Origin: Tubiluchus corallicola
Taxonomy: Eukaryota; Priapulida; Priapulimorpha; Priapulimorphida; Tubiluchidae
Length of the DNA stretch: 41,091 bases
Direction of reading: 5' to 3'
Assembly: GCA_030141605.1 (NCBI GenBank)
Contig: JAQGDQ010001440.1
Location: 1 to 41,091 of the forward strand
The notes beneath the pieces were generated by a model. It ran no database searches and was not told the origin of the DNA. It saw only the letters and a list, made by a program, of their open reading frames with translations. This document shows positions 11,075 to 20,975 of this stretch, piece by piece (position 1 is the stretch's first letter; every line of letters starts with the position of its first letter). The translations under genes were made by a program, and so were the position numbers.

Positions 11075-11521
11075 TAGAATCATCCCCCTCCCCCCGTCTG
11101 AAACACTCACTTAAAATGTCATTCTTTGAGCGGTCACATTTCACAAGTGTCTTCTGATGCAATTTACAGATGCTGGAAAACGACTTTGTATCACAAACAT
11201 ACAATTAAGTCGGTCTTATGTAGCAGTAATTGTGTTACTGATGTGGCACGCTTCCATGAATTCCACGCTTTCCTGCATGCGCATTGGAGTTATTCAAGGC
11301 TGTACACTTGGGCCCTTCTTATAACTTACATAATTAAAGTAGAGAAATGGCAGCAAGGCACAACCCTGGGGGACCCCCGCAATTGTAGATCCTCTCGGGG
11401 AAGAATGAACAGAGTTAAGATGAAGTTGCATTCTTCATCTGAATATGATTCTATTGTTGTAACACGGATCTAAATAATCAGATAAACAGCAGAACGGAAT
11501 TTCATTGAATCAAAATCTGAC
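11075..11521 (+). repeat. dispersed repeat G, copy 2
   Basis: About 440 bp shared with 13995-14432 in inverted orientation: GTCATTCTTTGAGCGGTCAC, ATTTCACAAGTGTCTTCTGA, the near-palindrome 11286-11378 and the end near TTTCATTGAATCAAAATCTGA. A 115-residue plus-strand frame crosses it but is out of phase with the RT-like motif and is probably fortuitous. The near-palindrome again reads as QGC-x-LGP on one strand and PQGC on the other. Confidence 0.7.
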
Positions 11522-11589
11522 GCGTACACATTTTTGTTTCCAAAACATTACCAAAACTGTTTGAAGTTTTAAAGTGAGAAGTTTTTCAT

Positions 11590-11626
11590 GCAGTAATAAT
11601 AATAATGATGATGATAAAGATGATGT

Positions 11627-11668
<42 letters not shown>

Positions 11669-11750
11669 CGACGATGACGATGATGACGACGACGACGACA
11701 ACAACAACAAAAACAACAACGACAACAACAACAATACAATAACAATAATT
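11590..11750. repeat. compound trinucleotide microsatellite
   Basis: (AAT)n, (GAT)n, (GAC)n and (AAC)n runs follow each other with single-base changes between them, as if one array drifted. Asp, Ser or Val homopolymer frames here are not genes. Confidence 0.95.
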
Positions 11751-11767
11751 ATAACAGTAACCTTCAC

Positions 11768-11960
11768 AAATTTTCAATTTCAATTCAATTTCAATTTCAA
11801 TTTATTTCTGTCAGCATAATAACAATGTTACAATAGATTTCAGATGACGGTTCATACAATAAATATTACAAATTTTCAGAAATGTTGGCCTATCAGTGGG
11901 GTATTCTAAAGATATTTTAAGTTGGTTTTCAAAAATATTTATTTATATATATTTATATAT
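11768..11960 (-). repeat. probable retroelement 3' end with AATTG tail
   Basis: On the minus strand the segment ends CTGACAGAAATAAATTGAAA and continues as imperfect TTGAAA/TTGAA repeats (11772-11803 on the plus strand). AATAAA next to a simple-repeat tail fits a non-LTR element 3' end, but no coding part is visible. Confidence 0.4.
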
Positions 11961-11970
11961 TATATATATT

Positions 11971-12200
11971 AATTCTTTATTTGTCATTAAAATGGTTCAC
12001 TCATTATAATAAAATAGAGTAATCCTCAGCGTAATGTTAAGATAACAACACTGTTCAAGACAAATGCGTCCAGTGCAGACTAAAAAAAACTAAAGTGCAA
12101 AACTAAGGCCTAATTATATACAATAAATGAACATATTTACAAACACCATATTAAAATATTTTTACAAAACAATATTACAAAAGGACATTAAATTTTACAT
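11971..12200 (-). repeat. LINE-A 3' UTR, copy 1
   Basis: Minus-strand copy of the family whose coding end is at 39818-40156. Shared blocks are TTCTTTATTTGTCATTAAAA, CAAATGCGTCCAGTGCA and AAACTAAAGTGCAA. The terminus abuts a TATA-rich run at 11940-11970, which is the simple-repeat tail of this copy. From 12201 to 12390 only AT-rich sequence is seen. Confidence 0.7.
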
Positions 12201-12404
12201 GACATATTTTACACAATATACTTTTGACATGACACAATTAACATAACACGTATTATGTTACTGTAAAAACATTTAAAAAACAACCAATCAAATAACAGAA
12301 TTCAAGTGGGTTTCGAATTGTTGTAAAAAAATGAAAATGGGAAACTGCGTTGCGGTCTAATTTTATAAACAAAATTGCTGTTAGTTTTGATGCCCCTTGT
12401 AATA

Positions 12405-12600
12405 ATTTATAATAATAATAATAATAAATGCTTATTCAAGAAATGGAGGTATATACAAAAAGGTGCCTCTTTTTGCAGGCTCAGAATCAACAATTTACAT
12501 ATTCATATAATAAATCTTTTAAATATTTTAAGTTTCACACTACGTACAACGAATAACATACTATACTTAAATTAGATTTAATTTCAAATGATTCACAAGT
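12405..12600 (-). repeat. possible retroelement 3' end with TTA tail
   Basis: An (AAT)n run at 12407-12427 is followed by GCTTATTCAAGAAATGGAGG and a short inverted repeat (GGTGCCTC...GCAGGCTC). The layout resembles 4546-4975. No protein match is visible. Confidence 0.35.
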
Positions 12601-12667
12601 ATTATACACATGAATTAAGTTTATACACTTAAATAATTTTTTTTTTGTATACTCGAGTGGGCTTAAA

Positions 12668-12811
12668 TTAACAATTATTTAGTATATAATTATCTCTGAT
12701 CAGGTTAGCAAAAGCCATTATTAAATTTTTATCAGATTGAAGCATAATATTACGTGCATATATGGCATCAGCTATTTCTATGAAACGTATTCTTTTTGTA
12801 TTATCTACTTT

Positions 12812-12858
<47 letters not shown>

Positions 12859-12867
12859 AGAGGGAGG

Positions 12868-12898
<31 letters not shown>

Positions 12899-13060
12899 GG
12901 GGGGGAGATGTTGAATCATAATATTACGTGTATAATTGGCATCAGCTATTTCTATGAAACGCGTTCTTTTTGTATTATCTACTTTATTGCATCTGAATAA
13001 AATGTGCTGAGGAGTTTGCTCTTCTTCTCCACATGGCTGTAAATCCCTCAGTCCTGGCTA
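12668..13060 (-). pseudogene. LINE-D carboxyl-terminal remnant split by a GA microsatellite
   Basis: From about 13050 the minus strand reads QPCGEEEQTPQHILFRCN, then KVDNTKR(T/I)RFIEIADA. This is the Cys/His end of a non-LTR polyprotein. The KVDNTKR block (about 75 bp) is present twice, at 12910-12986 and 12737-12812. A (GA)n array of about 100 bp sits between the copies. The frame stays open through the array as Ser/Leu, but no function is likely. Confidence 0.65.
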
Positions 13061-13311
13061 TAAGATTTATAACATTATTAAATGAAGCCAACTCGAAGAA
13101 TTTATATAAACGCCATTAAAGCACGTTCATTTGCAACCTTGTTACCGCATGAGCAATTCATTAAGTATCGAACCAACAGAGGAAATTTAAATTTAATTTT
13201 CCATAAACTGATTATGATTTTCGTAATGAAGAAATCAAGAGTCTAAAGCAATAATGAAATAATAACCAAAAAATGAACAAGAGAACGATGTGTGAGATTG
13301 TCGCCATCTTT
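13061..13311. other. no feature recognised
   Basis: AT-rich spacer between LINE remnants. Confidence 0.4.
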
Positions 13312-13760
13312 GTTTAAACATAATTTATTTAGGATTAGATCAGAACAGTTTGTACAACATGATTTAAGATCTTCACCACAACAGACTTTATACACTATTT
13401 ACAAGAACATTTACAGTAAGAATAGACTATACTTAGTTTTTAGTATATTTTAGTATACTAAAGTTTTACTACAGTGATACATTAGACATTAGTAAAAAAT
13501 GACGGTTAGAAAATATTAATGTACGAATATTTAAGACTGATGCATTTCATATCAGATAGAAACTACTGGAAGCGTTTAGTACATAATATAAAGTCATGTA
13601 TACATTGGAATATTTTACAGTTAGTAACATAGTTGTCGTCATCTTTGCATGAATGAATGTCTGATGCATAAAATGCTAGGAACAGGTTTTCCCCTTCTTT
13701 AGTAACAAATAACTTCAGACTAACAACATTAAGATCCCACATTTCAAGACCAAACACATG
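13312..13760 (-). pseudogene. LINE-B 3'-terminal fragment, copy 3
   Basis: The minus strand ends with NYVTNCKIFQCIHDFILCTK and a stop at 13563, nearly the same as the copies ending at 3076 and 5522. The 3' UTR runs to 13312 and ends in TAAATAAATTATGTTTAAAC. Upstream of the shared end the coding sequence diverges, suggesting a rearranged copy. No microsatellite tail is attached. Confidence 0.7.
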
Positions 13761-13994
13761 TTAGATAAAATTTCAAATTTCAATCAATTTCACAAATGAT
13801 TTCAATCCATTCAGCCCAGGCAAAACTGCAGCAAATTTTTAACAAGTGACATGATATTATTGTATTTGCACACAAGGTCCTGTGTAGAATAGCAGGGAGT
13901 TTATTTTGTGGCCAGTAAGGACAAAGAAGAGAGTCGTAACAATGATAGAACAGCAACTGAATATCAAATTGTATCTTAGTTAATTACATAACAA

Positions 13995-14432
13995 AGTCAG
14001 ATTTTCGTTCAATGAAATCCTGTTCTGCTGTATATCTGAATATTTAGATCCGTGTTACAACAGTAGAATCATGTTGAGATGAAATACGCAACTTCATCTT
14101 AGACTCTGTTCGTTCTTCCTAGGGGAGGATTTACAATTACGGGGGTCCCCCAGGGTTGTATCTTGGTGCCATTTCTCTACTTTAATTATGTAAGTTATAA
14201 GAAGGGCCCAAGTGTACAGCCTTGAATGACTCCAACGCGCATGCAGGAAAGCGTGGAATTCCTGGAAGCGTGCCATATCAGTAATGCAATTACTGCTACA
14301 TTAGACCGACTTAATTGTATGTTTGTGATACGTATTCGTTTTCCAGCATCTGTAAATTGCATCAGAAGACACTTGTGAAATGTGACCGCTCAAAGAATGA
14401 CATTTTAAGTGAGTGTTTCAGACGGGGGGGAA
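13995..14432 (-). repeat. dispersed repeat G, copy 3 (inverted)
   Basis: Reverse-complement copy of 11075-11521. The near-palindrome is at 14141-14234, where the plus strand reads GVPQGCILVPFL and the minus strand reads QGCTLGP after an altered start. Together with 11075-11521 it forms a large inverted pair about 2.5 kb apart. Confidence 0.7.
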
Positions 14433-14610
14433 TGATTCTAGAGGGTGGTTCCGTCTGAGGGGGCGGCACAATTTCATTAGCCTGACCAAAAAGTCATAAT
14501 TCTGCCCTGGTCGCAGCTTGACCACAGAAAGGGGTACCTCGATTAAAATCAGCAAAAATAAAGAAAAATCACTCAAGAGTTTAACTATAATCGGGTTGAG
14601 AAGATCAGTG

Positions 14611-15407
14611 ATTGAAAAGACTGGATCCGCCACTGATTCATGATAAATTTCAATACAGTCACTGAGCATCCAATCATAAGACTGGATGCGCCACGGATTC
14701 ATGATAAATTTCAATACAGTCAGTGAGCATCCAATCATAAGACTGGATCCGCCACGGATTCATGATAAATTTCAATACAGTCAGTGAGCATCCAATCATA
14801 AGACTGGATCCGCCACGGATTCATGATAAATTTCAATACAGTCACTGAGCATCCAATCATAAGACTGGATCCGCCACGGATTCATGATAAATTTCAATAC
14901 AGTCAATGAGCATCCAATCATAAGACTGGATCCACCACGGATTCATCATAAATTTCAATACAGTCACTGAGCATCCAATCATAAGACTGGATCCGCCACG
15001 GATTCATGATAAATTTCAATACAGTCAGTGAGCATCCAATCATAAGACTGGATCCGCCACGGATTCATGATAAATTTCAATACAGTCAATGAGCATCCAA
15101 TCATAAGACTGGATCCACCACGGATTCATCATAAATTTCAATACAGTCACTGAGCATCCAATCAAAAGACTGGATCCGCCACGGATTCATGATAAATTTC
15201 AATACAGTCAATGAGCATCCAATCATAAGACTGGATCCGCCACGGATTCATGATAAATTTCAATACAGTCAATGAGCATCCAATCATAAGACTGGATCCA
15301 CCACGGATTCATCATAAATTTCAATACAGTCACTGAGCATCCAATCAAAAGACTGGATCCGCCACGGATTCATGATAAATTTCAATACAGTCAGTGAGCA
15401 TCCAATC
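14611..15407. repeat. 61-bp minisatellite, 13 copies, with higher-order pattern
   Basis: Unit: AAGACTGGATCCGCCACGGA, TTCATGATAAATTTCAATAC, AGTCACTGAGCATCCAATCAT. Variants (GGATCCACCAC with TTCATCAT; CAATCAAAAGAC; CAGTCAATG) recur every three units from the fifth unit on, giving a higher-order period of about 183 bp. The 141-residue frame that starts in the last unit (15394-15819) resembles no known protein. Confidence 0.95.
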
Positions 15408-15675
15408 ATTTGATTTTGATGAAAAAGTTTCAGTATCACTGCAGCTGCTATCAGCGTTCACACTGCGGTGCATTTTTTCCACTCTGCTGCATTATCTGAA
15501 TTGCAGTATGAAAGATGACACACGATTCTGTTTGCTTTTACCGAGATCAACAAAACGAGCGGATGATGTTACAGCTGAACGTGCCGTTGCTGTTAATGAT
15601 GACGACAGCGACTCGGGGAGGAGGCAAAATAAACAGTTATTTTCATTCTGTGAACTAATAAATTTACCGGCAAGT
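15408..15675 (+). other. unrecognised open sequence after the 61-bp array
   Basis: Part of an open frame at 15394-15819, but the start lies in a satellite unit and the end lies in low-complexity sequence. The middle includes NDDDSDSGRRQNKQLFSF and resembles no family I know. It is probably non-coding. Confidence 0.25.
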
Positions 15676-16000
15676 CATTTAGTTAGTTGGTGGATTAGTG
15701 AGTCGGTCAGTCCATCCATCTATTCCTTTACCCGTCAGCTTGTTAATCTCTCAATGAGTCAGTTAATTGGTCACTCAGTTTGTCAGCGAATTAAGCAACA
15801 CAGCAAACCCACCAACTAACTAGTCGTCTAATCAAACTGGCTAACTGATCAACTATCTAGTCTACCAATCAAGCGATGAACCAACTTAGTAGCCAACCGG
15901 CCCGTCAACTAACCAACAAACCAGCCAGCCAGCAAGCAAAACAACCAGCATTAAACAAACCAACATCAAACAAACCAATATAAAACCAAGCAAACTCTCC
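15676..16000. repeat. degenerate tetranucleotide tract changing strand sense
   Basis: The first half is rich in AGTT/GTCAGT-type words (15680-15790) and the second in CAAC/AACT-type words (15805-15970). These are reverse complements of each other, so the tract is a loose inverted structure centred near 15797. Confidence 0.6.
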
Positions 16001-16107
16001 ATCCAAAGTACAATTAACAAATCACACACTTAAATAAACAACGCTTACAGGATCACGTCCCAACAAGGGCTCTTTATAAGCGTAAATACATTTTAAGCAA
16101 CAGCTAA

Positions 16108-16513
16108 TAGGGGTGAGCATCGAACGCTCGAATTCGATTCGAACGAGTTCTTTTAGTTCGAACTCGATTGGAATCCAAAACTATAGATTCGAATAATTCA
16201 GCACTTCAATCACACATGTTCCTGATCACTAAAACGATTGAAACATCATGCAATTAGCATAATTTAGCTGTGATTTCTGCACACAATTTTAAACAAATTA
16301 CTAGTCGTTTTATTCCAGAACAAAATCTAGTGATATGCATGATCTTTGTAAGACTAATTTTTACTGGTGTTCGAAAACTTGTTCGAAAATCGTTTAATCT
16401 CAATTCGAATTCGGTTCGAATTCGAAACACCTAAGTTCGGTTCGATTCGAATTCGAAAGTCACAAATTCGGTTCGATTCGAATTCGCTTTCTGGTAGAGA
16501 ATGCTCACCCCTA
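16108..16513. mobile_element. hAT-like MITE with perfect 8-bp target duplication
   Basis: The 406-bp element has 13-bp terminal inverted repeats TAGGGGTGAGCAT. It is flanked by ACAGCTAA at 16100-16107 and again at 16514-16521. An 8-bp duplication and TAGGGGTG ends are typical of the hAT superfamily. Internal sequence repeats GATTCGAATTCG-type words near both ends. There is no transposase. The exact duplication suggests a fairly recent insertion. Confidence 0.9.
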
Positions 16514-16521
16514 ACAGCTAA

Positions 16522-17680
16522 TAGTAGTAGTATTATTATGGTCGTTACGACCAACAAAATTACATCTAAATTTACTCGCAATGTTACAAACGGCACAAAC
16601 CTCAGTAAACAAATTTTGCTAAAGTATAGTGCAAAATACACGGCAATGGTGGTAATCTTTTTAACATAATAACATCCAAAAAGTACTAGATAACAATTTA
16701 GTGATAAAATTTTAGCTAACTTAACCGTCACTTGCATAAATAAATTATGAATATCGATTGTAAATTTACCACAGATTAAAGGGTTGATATTACGAAACTC
16801 CAAAACATTACTTAAATTTAGATTGTATTTTTCTCTCATGGCTTTTTTTAATTCACATACAGCTACGTCACTAACAAACGCCTGGTGTCACTTGCTGGAC
16901 GGCCGCTACTTTGTGATAAACTTCAGTACAACCTACGACATTTACTCACAGCCAGCATAACCTCTTTGGTTATCACATTTCTGGGACCAATTTTTTACAC
17001 TGGTTTTCATAAATTTAAATAAGTTGAAACGTCCATTTTCTTCCAAATCTAGATAAACAACGATTAGTTGAAGCTAAACAGGATCCAATCTTAAAGTGTA
17101 GGTCAAAACTAGATTTTCTCTTTAAGAGAGAGAGAGAGAGAGATAGGCCCTGGTATTCTGTTTGTATTCACGTGAGACAGAGTGGACCAGAAAGTTGGCT
17201 TCAGTAGGGAATTTCAACTTAAATTTACCATATAGTATTTTTTCAGTTCAGTATTTTTATTACATTTGTAGTTTTCCACAAAATGTGAGAAAATTTTCAA
17301 CAATTTTTCTACTTGTAGACGGGTGCAGAACATTACAAAACGCACCAAATAAATACACAGAAAGAAGAGGCGTGACATTCGGTAGTGGCCATGCAGTAGT
17401 GGCCAAAGTTATTTGGCTAAGCAACAAGATTATTGATAAGGCTGAGGCAGGTTGCAGCAAAGATATTTATCTAGCAAACATTACTAAATCTCTAAGATGA
17501 CAGAAAATTAGTCATAAACAAAAGCAAAGATACTACAATTATATTGAACTTTGATACTTCCTTATTAAATGTACGACCGACTCAGACTGTCACATCACCT
17601 GTTTAGATGAAGTCGATTTAGAAACAACGTCACTCAAGGAAGCACATATTCTTGTGATCGAAAAGGTGTTGACTTATAAG
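16522..17680. other. no gene recognised
   Basis: Low-complexity and AT-rich sequence. It contains a small GA run at 17128-17143. A GGATCCAATCTTAAA block near 17081 recurs at 29501. Frames of 161 and 112 residues (16354-16839 minus, 17162-17500 plus) show no family similarity, and the first runs into the MITE. Confidence 0.45.
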
Positions 17681-17685
17681 GTAGG

Positions 17686-18127
17686 TGTGAAAGTCATGTA
17701 TGAGATTCTAGTTTAACACTTCGTAGAAAAAGAATAAAACAGTATACTACATATCTGCACAAAACTGAAGTGTTTATTAGACTACATACACATATGTAGA
17801 ATGACTGCTACACTGAACACTGAGAACAAGAGTGTCCTGCACTGATCACTGAGAGTCTGAGAGTAAGTAACATGAGGATCTCGACTGCTGCACTGCACTA
17901 AGAGTGAGACAGTGGCTTGAAGTAAAATCCAGCCAGTATATATAGGTAGAGGTAACTATGCAAACTTGGCTTCACGAAAACCATTACTGAAAAATAGGGA
18001 GAGATCCAGCGAGTATGCATATTCACTGGACCGTACAATTATACTAGGGGTAAGTTTGGCTAGTAAAATGTAAAAGGATTAGTTCATAGATGGCAGCACC
18101 TAAAAATATACAGTTACAATTTCCACA
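17686..18127 (-). mobile_element. solo LTR, copy 1
   Basis: 442 bp starting TGTGAAAGTCATG and ending TTTCCACA, that is TG...CA with inverted TGTG/CACA ends. The 5-bp duplication GTAGG flanks it (17681-17685, 18128-18132). Read on the minus strand a TATATATA box near 17940 precedes an AATAAA near 17774, so transcription was probably leftward. No internal region is present. The superfamily (Gypsy or BEL by 5-bp duplication) is not resolved. Confidence 0.9.
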
Positions 18128-18132
18128 GTAGG

Positions 18133-18349
18133 TTTTGAAATTGTTAGCACGATAATGCAAAGTCTTTGTAGATTTTCTTTTGTCGAGATGAAGTTTTTGT
18201 TGAAATGTAAATTGTTAAAAGGAGGCAATGGCGACAACTATTGTCGCTGTCATGCTGTTGTAGCTCCAGAAACTGCACTGATATTTCATACTGATTTGGA
18301 TTGGTGTGAGCTACTATGTTTATGGAGAGTTAGTAGATTACTATAACAA
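18133..18349. other. no feature recognised
   Basis: A 63-residue plus-strand frame (18155-18346) has no recognisable similarity. Possible upstream exons of the MS4A-like gene could not be found here. Confidence 0.35.
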
Positions 18350-18590
18350 GCACCACCCTCGGCCCGTTCCCGTTCTTCAGATCTCAGGCGTATAACTTTT
18401 GCAAAAAACGGCAGAAAAATGGCCATTTTTGGAGGTTTTTCGCCCCAAGTTCCTCGCTGTGGGCCCGATTCGAAAAATAAACCCCCAATGGCACGACACT
18501 AGATCGAGACCTTTCTTTTGATATATAGATCGCCCCAAATGGTGGCGTCGTCCGAGCTGTACCTCGAATCTTATATATATATATACCAAA
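18350..18590 (+). repeat. dispersed repeat H, copy 1
   Basis: About 235 bp shared with 35755-35985, including CGGCCCGTTCCCGTTCTTCA, ATGGCCATTTTTGGAGGTTT and GGCACGACACTAGATCGAGA. Both copies end in CGAATCTTATATATATATA, suggesting a retroposed unit with a TA tail. The class is unknown. The next 240 bp are AT-rich with no gene. Confidence 0.75.
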
Positions 18591-18830
18591 AATATTAATA
18601 TATAGATGTTGGCTGCTTGTCATGATTGGTTGCCTGATTATCAAATTATAGAAACAAATTATCGGCTCCGTCGAGTAATGTATTCGCTTTCGTAATGCAA
18701 TAATGAATAATACAATTTATTATTCATTGTGTAACATATACTTCTGTCTTTATGCTAAATTTACATTGAATATATATTTTTGCATTGTGCTGCATGCGTG
18801 CGTATAGCAATATATACATATATATATATA

Positions 18831-19010
18831 ATAATCTTTATTTGCCATTAAAATACATTGATAATCACTGATAAAAACTTTACAGAGATGATCAATCAGT
18901 GTTAGTTAATAAAAACTTACACTGCTAAAGGCAAATGCGTCAGTGCAATCTAAACTACTGTGCAGTAATGGAAAGTAACGACGAATAAAATCAAACATAT
19001 TTACAACTAT
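18831..19010 (-). repeat. LINE-A 3' UTR, copy 2
   Basis: Minus-strand LINE-A end sharing AATCTTTATTTGCCATT, ACAATCAGTGTTAGTT-type and GCAAATGCGTC blocks with 39580-39700. Its tail is the TATA run at 18810-18830. It ends about 120 bp before the first recognised MS4A-like exon. Confidence 0.75.
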
Positions 19011-19134
19011 GCACAAAAAAAAGAAAAAAAAACTATGATTTAATTAATGTGGCCGTGGATATACGAATTCTGAATTAGTGTGTACGTTGTTGTACTGGTG
19101 TGACTTCTGTTGCACTTAATTGCAACTTCACAAG

Positions 19135-19358
19135 CAGCACCTGCCACAGACCAAACTCCACAAGTTGTGTTTGCACCGATTTCTGCTCCTCAAGGAGCAT
19201 TTGCGCCTGAAGGAGTCTTCACAGCAAGCTATGCGCCTCAGATAGTATACCAAGCACCACCAAATCAGCTTCAAGTACCTTTCACACAAGTCAATTTGGC
19301 AACTGTCCACCAGCCAAAGTTCAACGAAAAATTTGCAATAATTCTTTCTCTTCTGCAG
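19135..19358 (+). CDS. MS4A/CD20-like tetraspan protein, upstream coding exon
   Basis: This exon encodes about 74 residues rich in Pro, Ala and Gln (APQGAFAPEGVF, ASYAPQIVYQAPP). It ends with NEKFAIILSLLQ, the start of transmembrane segment 1. The donor is CAG|GTATCA at 19358/19359 in phase 0 and joins in frame to the exon at 23057. No ATG is in frame before an upstream stop at 19101, so this is not the first coding exon. Acceptors are CAAG|CAG at 19134/19135 or AGCAG|CAC at 19137/19138, and the start used here is an estimate. A cytosolic proline-rich amino tail suits MS4A-type proteins, which sit in membranes and modulate signalling or ion flux in vertebrates. The function here is unknown. 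Confidence 0.75.
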
Positions 19359-19504
19359 GTATCAACATTTTTGTGACTTTTGTGTTAAAATGGTAGTTTC
19401 ATTTGCTGTAATTAAAATAGTACATAGATTGATTGTCTTACGCCTGAATAGAAGGAGTTAAGGTAAAAGAAACAAGTTCACGGACAAGCTCAATAGCCGC
19501 TTAA

Positions 19505-19966
19505 CCCTTTCATACCCGTTGCATCCCGTGGGATACGAGAATATTTTCTGCCTTTAAAATTAATAAAATTTTAAAACTGACAGTTATTTGATCTGTTAAT
19601 AGTTATTTTGATTTAAGCCAATAACAATAGACTAAAAATGGTGATAAAATGGCAAACTAGAAAATCTACATAGCATAAAAAACTGCGCAAGGTACAGTAC
19701 TTTAGAGACGACTTTGTACAGATCAGCAAAGCGTGCATACTAAATGTCTTAGATACTTTAAAAAATTATCAGCAGTTGCAAAATGAAGCACATTTTATGC
19801 TTCCATTGAATCCCAATGTATCCCGTGGGATACAGGCTATATTTAGCACGCGGGCACAGATGAGGTAGAAAAAATAATTATTATGTGTAAACAAGATGGA
19901 CATACTAAACAAAAGTACCAAGCCAAAAAATTTTTTCTTATTAAAAATCACTTGGGACTGAAAGGG
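19505..19966 (-). mobile_element. piggyBac-like MITE flanked by TTAA, copy 2, intronic
   Basis: Full-length inverted copy of 9769-10226 with TTAA at 19501-19504 and 19967-19970. The left end reads CCCTTTCATACCCGTTGCAT and the right end gives CCCTTTCAGTCCC inverted. Both subterminal GTATCCC...GGGATAC palindromes are kept, one with a GT-to-GC change. It lies 142 bp inside the MS4A-like intron. Confidence 0.85.
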
Positions 19967-20096
19967 TTAAAGTAAGAGATTTCAGTGAGTAAAGACACAT
20001 TTCAAATGACATACAATTCACAAATAGTGACAGGCGATATCTCTTGCCGTTTTTCTTAAATTATGTGAGAGTGTAAGACTGTACTTTTAAGAGAGT

Positions 20097-20219
20097 TTAT
20101 TTGAGGTCCCATGCCTGACGGGTTGCATCAATTTTCGGAGCCTTGGTACCCAAGAAGGACAGGTGATCAGCACATTTCTTGGCAGCCTTTCTTCCCCTGC
20201 GCATGATCATGTAGTCAAA
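20097..20219 (-). CDS. candidate terminal exon or gene fragment, unrecognised
   Basis: The minus strand is open for 40 codons to a TAA at 20097. It includes RRGRKAAKKCADHLSFLG and KIDATRQAWDLK. Base and codon use are clearly richer in G/C than the surroundings, as expected for coding DNA. An acceptor-like GCGCAG|GGG lies near 20200. TAA is embedded in AAATAAACT, which could also act in polyadenylation. I do not recognise the protein. It may be the last exon of a minus-strand gene, or a retrocopy fragment, within the MS4A-like intron. The 19-bp minisatellite begins at its upstream edge. Confidence 0.35.
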   Translation of the reverse strand, partial: FDYMIMRRGRKAAKKCADHLSFLGTKAPKIDATRQAWDLK

Positions 20220-20660
20220 TTAACGCTCAACAGTCAAGTTAAGGGTCAACGGTCAAGTTAAGGCTAAACAGTCAAGTTAAGACTACACAGTCAAGGCTAC
20301 ACAGTCAAGTCAAGGCTAAACAGTCAAATCAAGGCTCAACAGTCAAATTAACGCTCAACAGTCAAGTTAAGGCTAAACAGTCAAGTTAAGGCTAAACAGT
20401 CAAGTTAAGGCTAAACAGTCAAGTTAAGACTACACAGTCAAGGCTACACAGTCAAGTCAAGGCTAAACAGTCAAATCAAGGCTCAACAGTCAAATTAAGG
20501 CTCAACAATCAAGTTAAGGCTCAACAGTCAAATTAAGGCTCAACAGTCAAGTTAAGGCTCAACAGTCAAGTTAAGGCTCAACAGTCAAGTTAAGGCTAAA
20601 CAGTCAAGTTAAGGCTAAACAATCAAATTAAGGCTAAACAGTCAAGTTAAGGCTAAACAA
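20217..20660. repeat. 19-bp minisatellite
   Basis: About 23 copies of AAGTTAAGGCTAAACAGTC with AAC/AAT and CTC/CTA variants. A block of about 95 bp containing AAGACTACACAGTCAAGGCT occurs twice (near 20277 and 20424), showing multi-unit duplication. Confidence 0.95.
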
Positions 20661-20687
20661 TTATATCTGTTTGAAACATGATTCGAA

Positions 20688-20768
20688 GTATCTCAACCTG
20701 AATGGCATTCGAACCCATGACGTCCGGATCAGCTGACAACTGCCGTACCACTTGGCTTCTGTATACTT
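20688..20768 (-). repeat. tRNA-derived SINE-like head
   Basis: The minus strand has an A-box-like AGCCAAGTGGTACGG and, about 35 bp later, a B-box GGGTTCGAATGCC, in tRNA order and spacing. The T-arm stem is imperfect and no clean acceptor stem forms, so this is a tRNA-derived SINE or tRNA relic and not a working tRNA. The stretch 20769-20970 shows nothing else. Confidence 0.5.
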
Positions 20769-20975
20769 CATAAATCTGTAACCCTGGCGAAGTGTCAGGA
20801 AAAATGATTTGGACCTTTATGAACAAATTAGTGGGATTTTGGGAACCAGTGAGGATAGATCCTTAGGGCATCATTTGTAGATGTAGATTTAATGTAGCAA
20901 CTGACCTGTGGAAGCTGCAGAATTGACATCAAATGAGGTTCATAACGGAAAAAATGAAGTGCTAGCCAAGATATG

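Noticed and set aside
15394-15819. 141-residue plus-strand protein
   Set aside because: It begins in a satellite unit and ends in low-complexity DNA; no family similarity.
17162-17500. 112-residue plus-strand gene
   Set aside because: AT-rich, no domain, no conserved counterpart in the window.
18155-18346. First exon of the MS4A-like gene
   Set aside because: It has an ATG, but no plausible donor in frame and no family similarity; the region between it and 19135 contains repeat H and a LINE-A end.
20688-20768. Functional tRNA gene
   Set aside because: A- and B-box-like sequences are present, but the T stem has mismatches and no acceptor stem forms.
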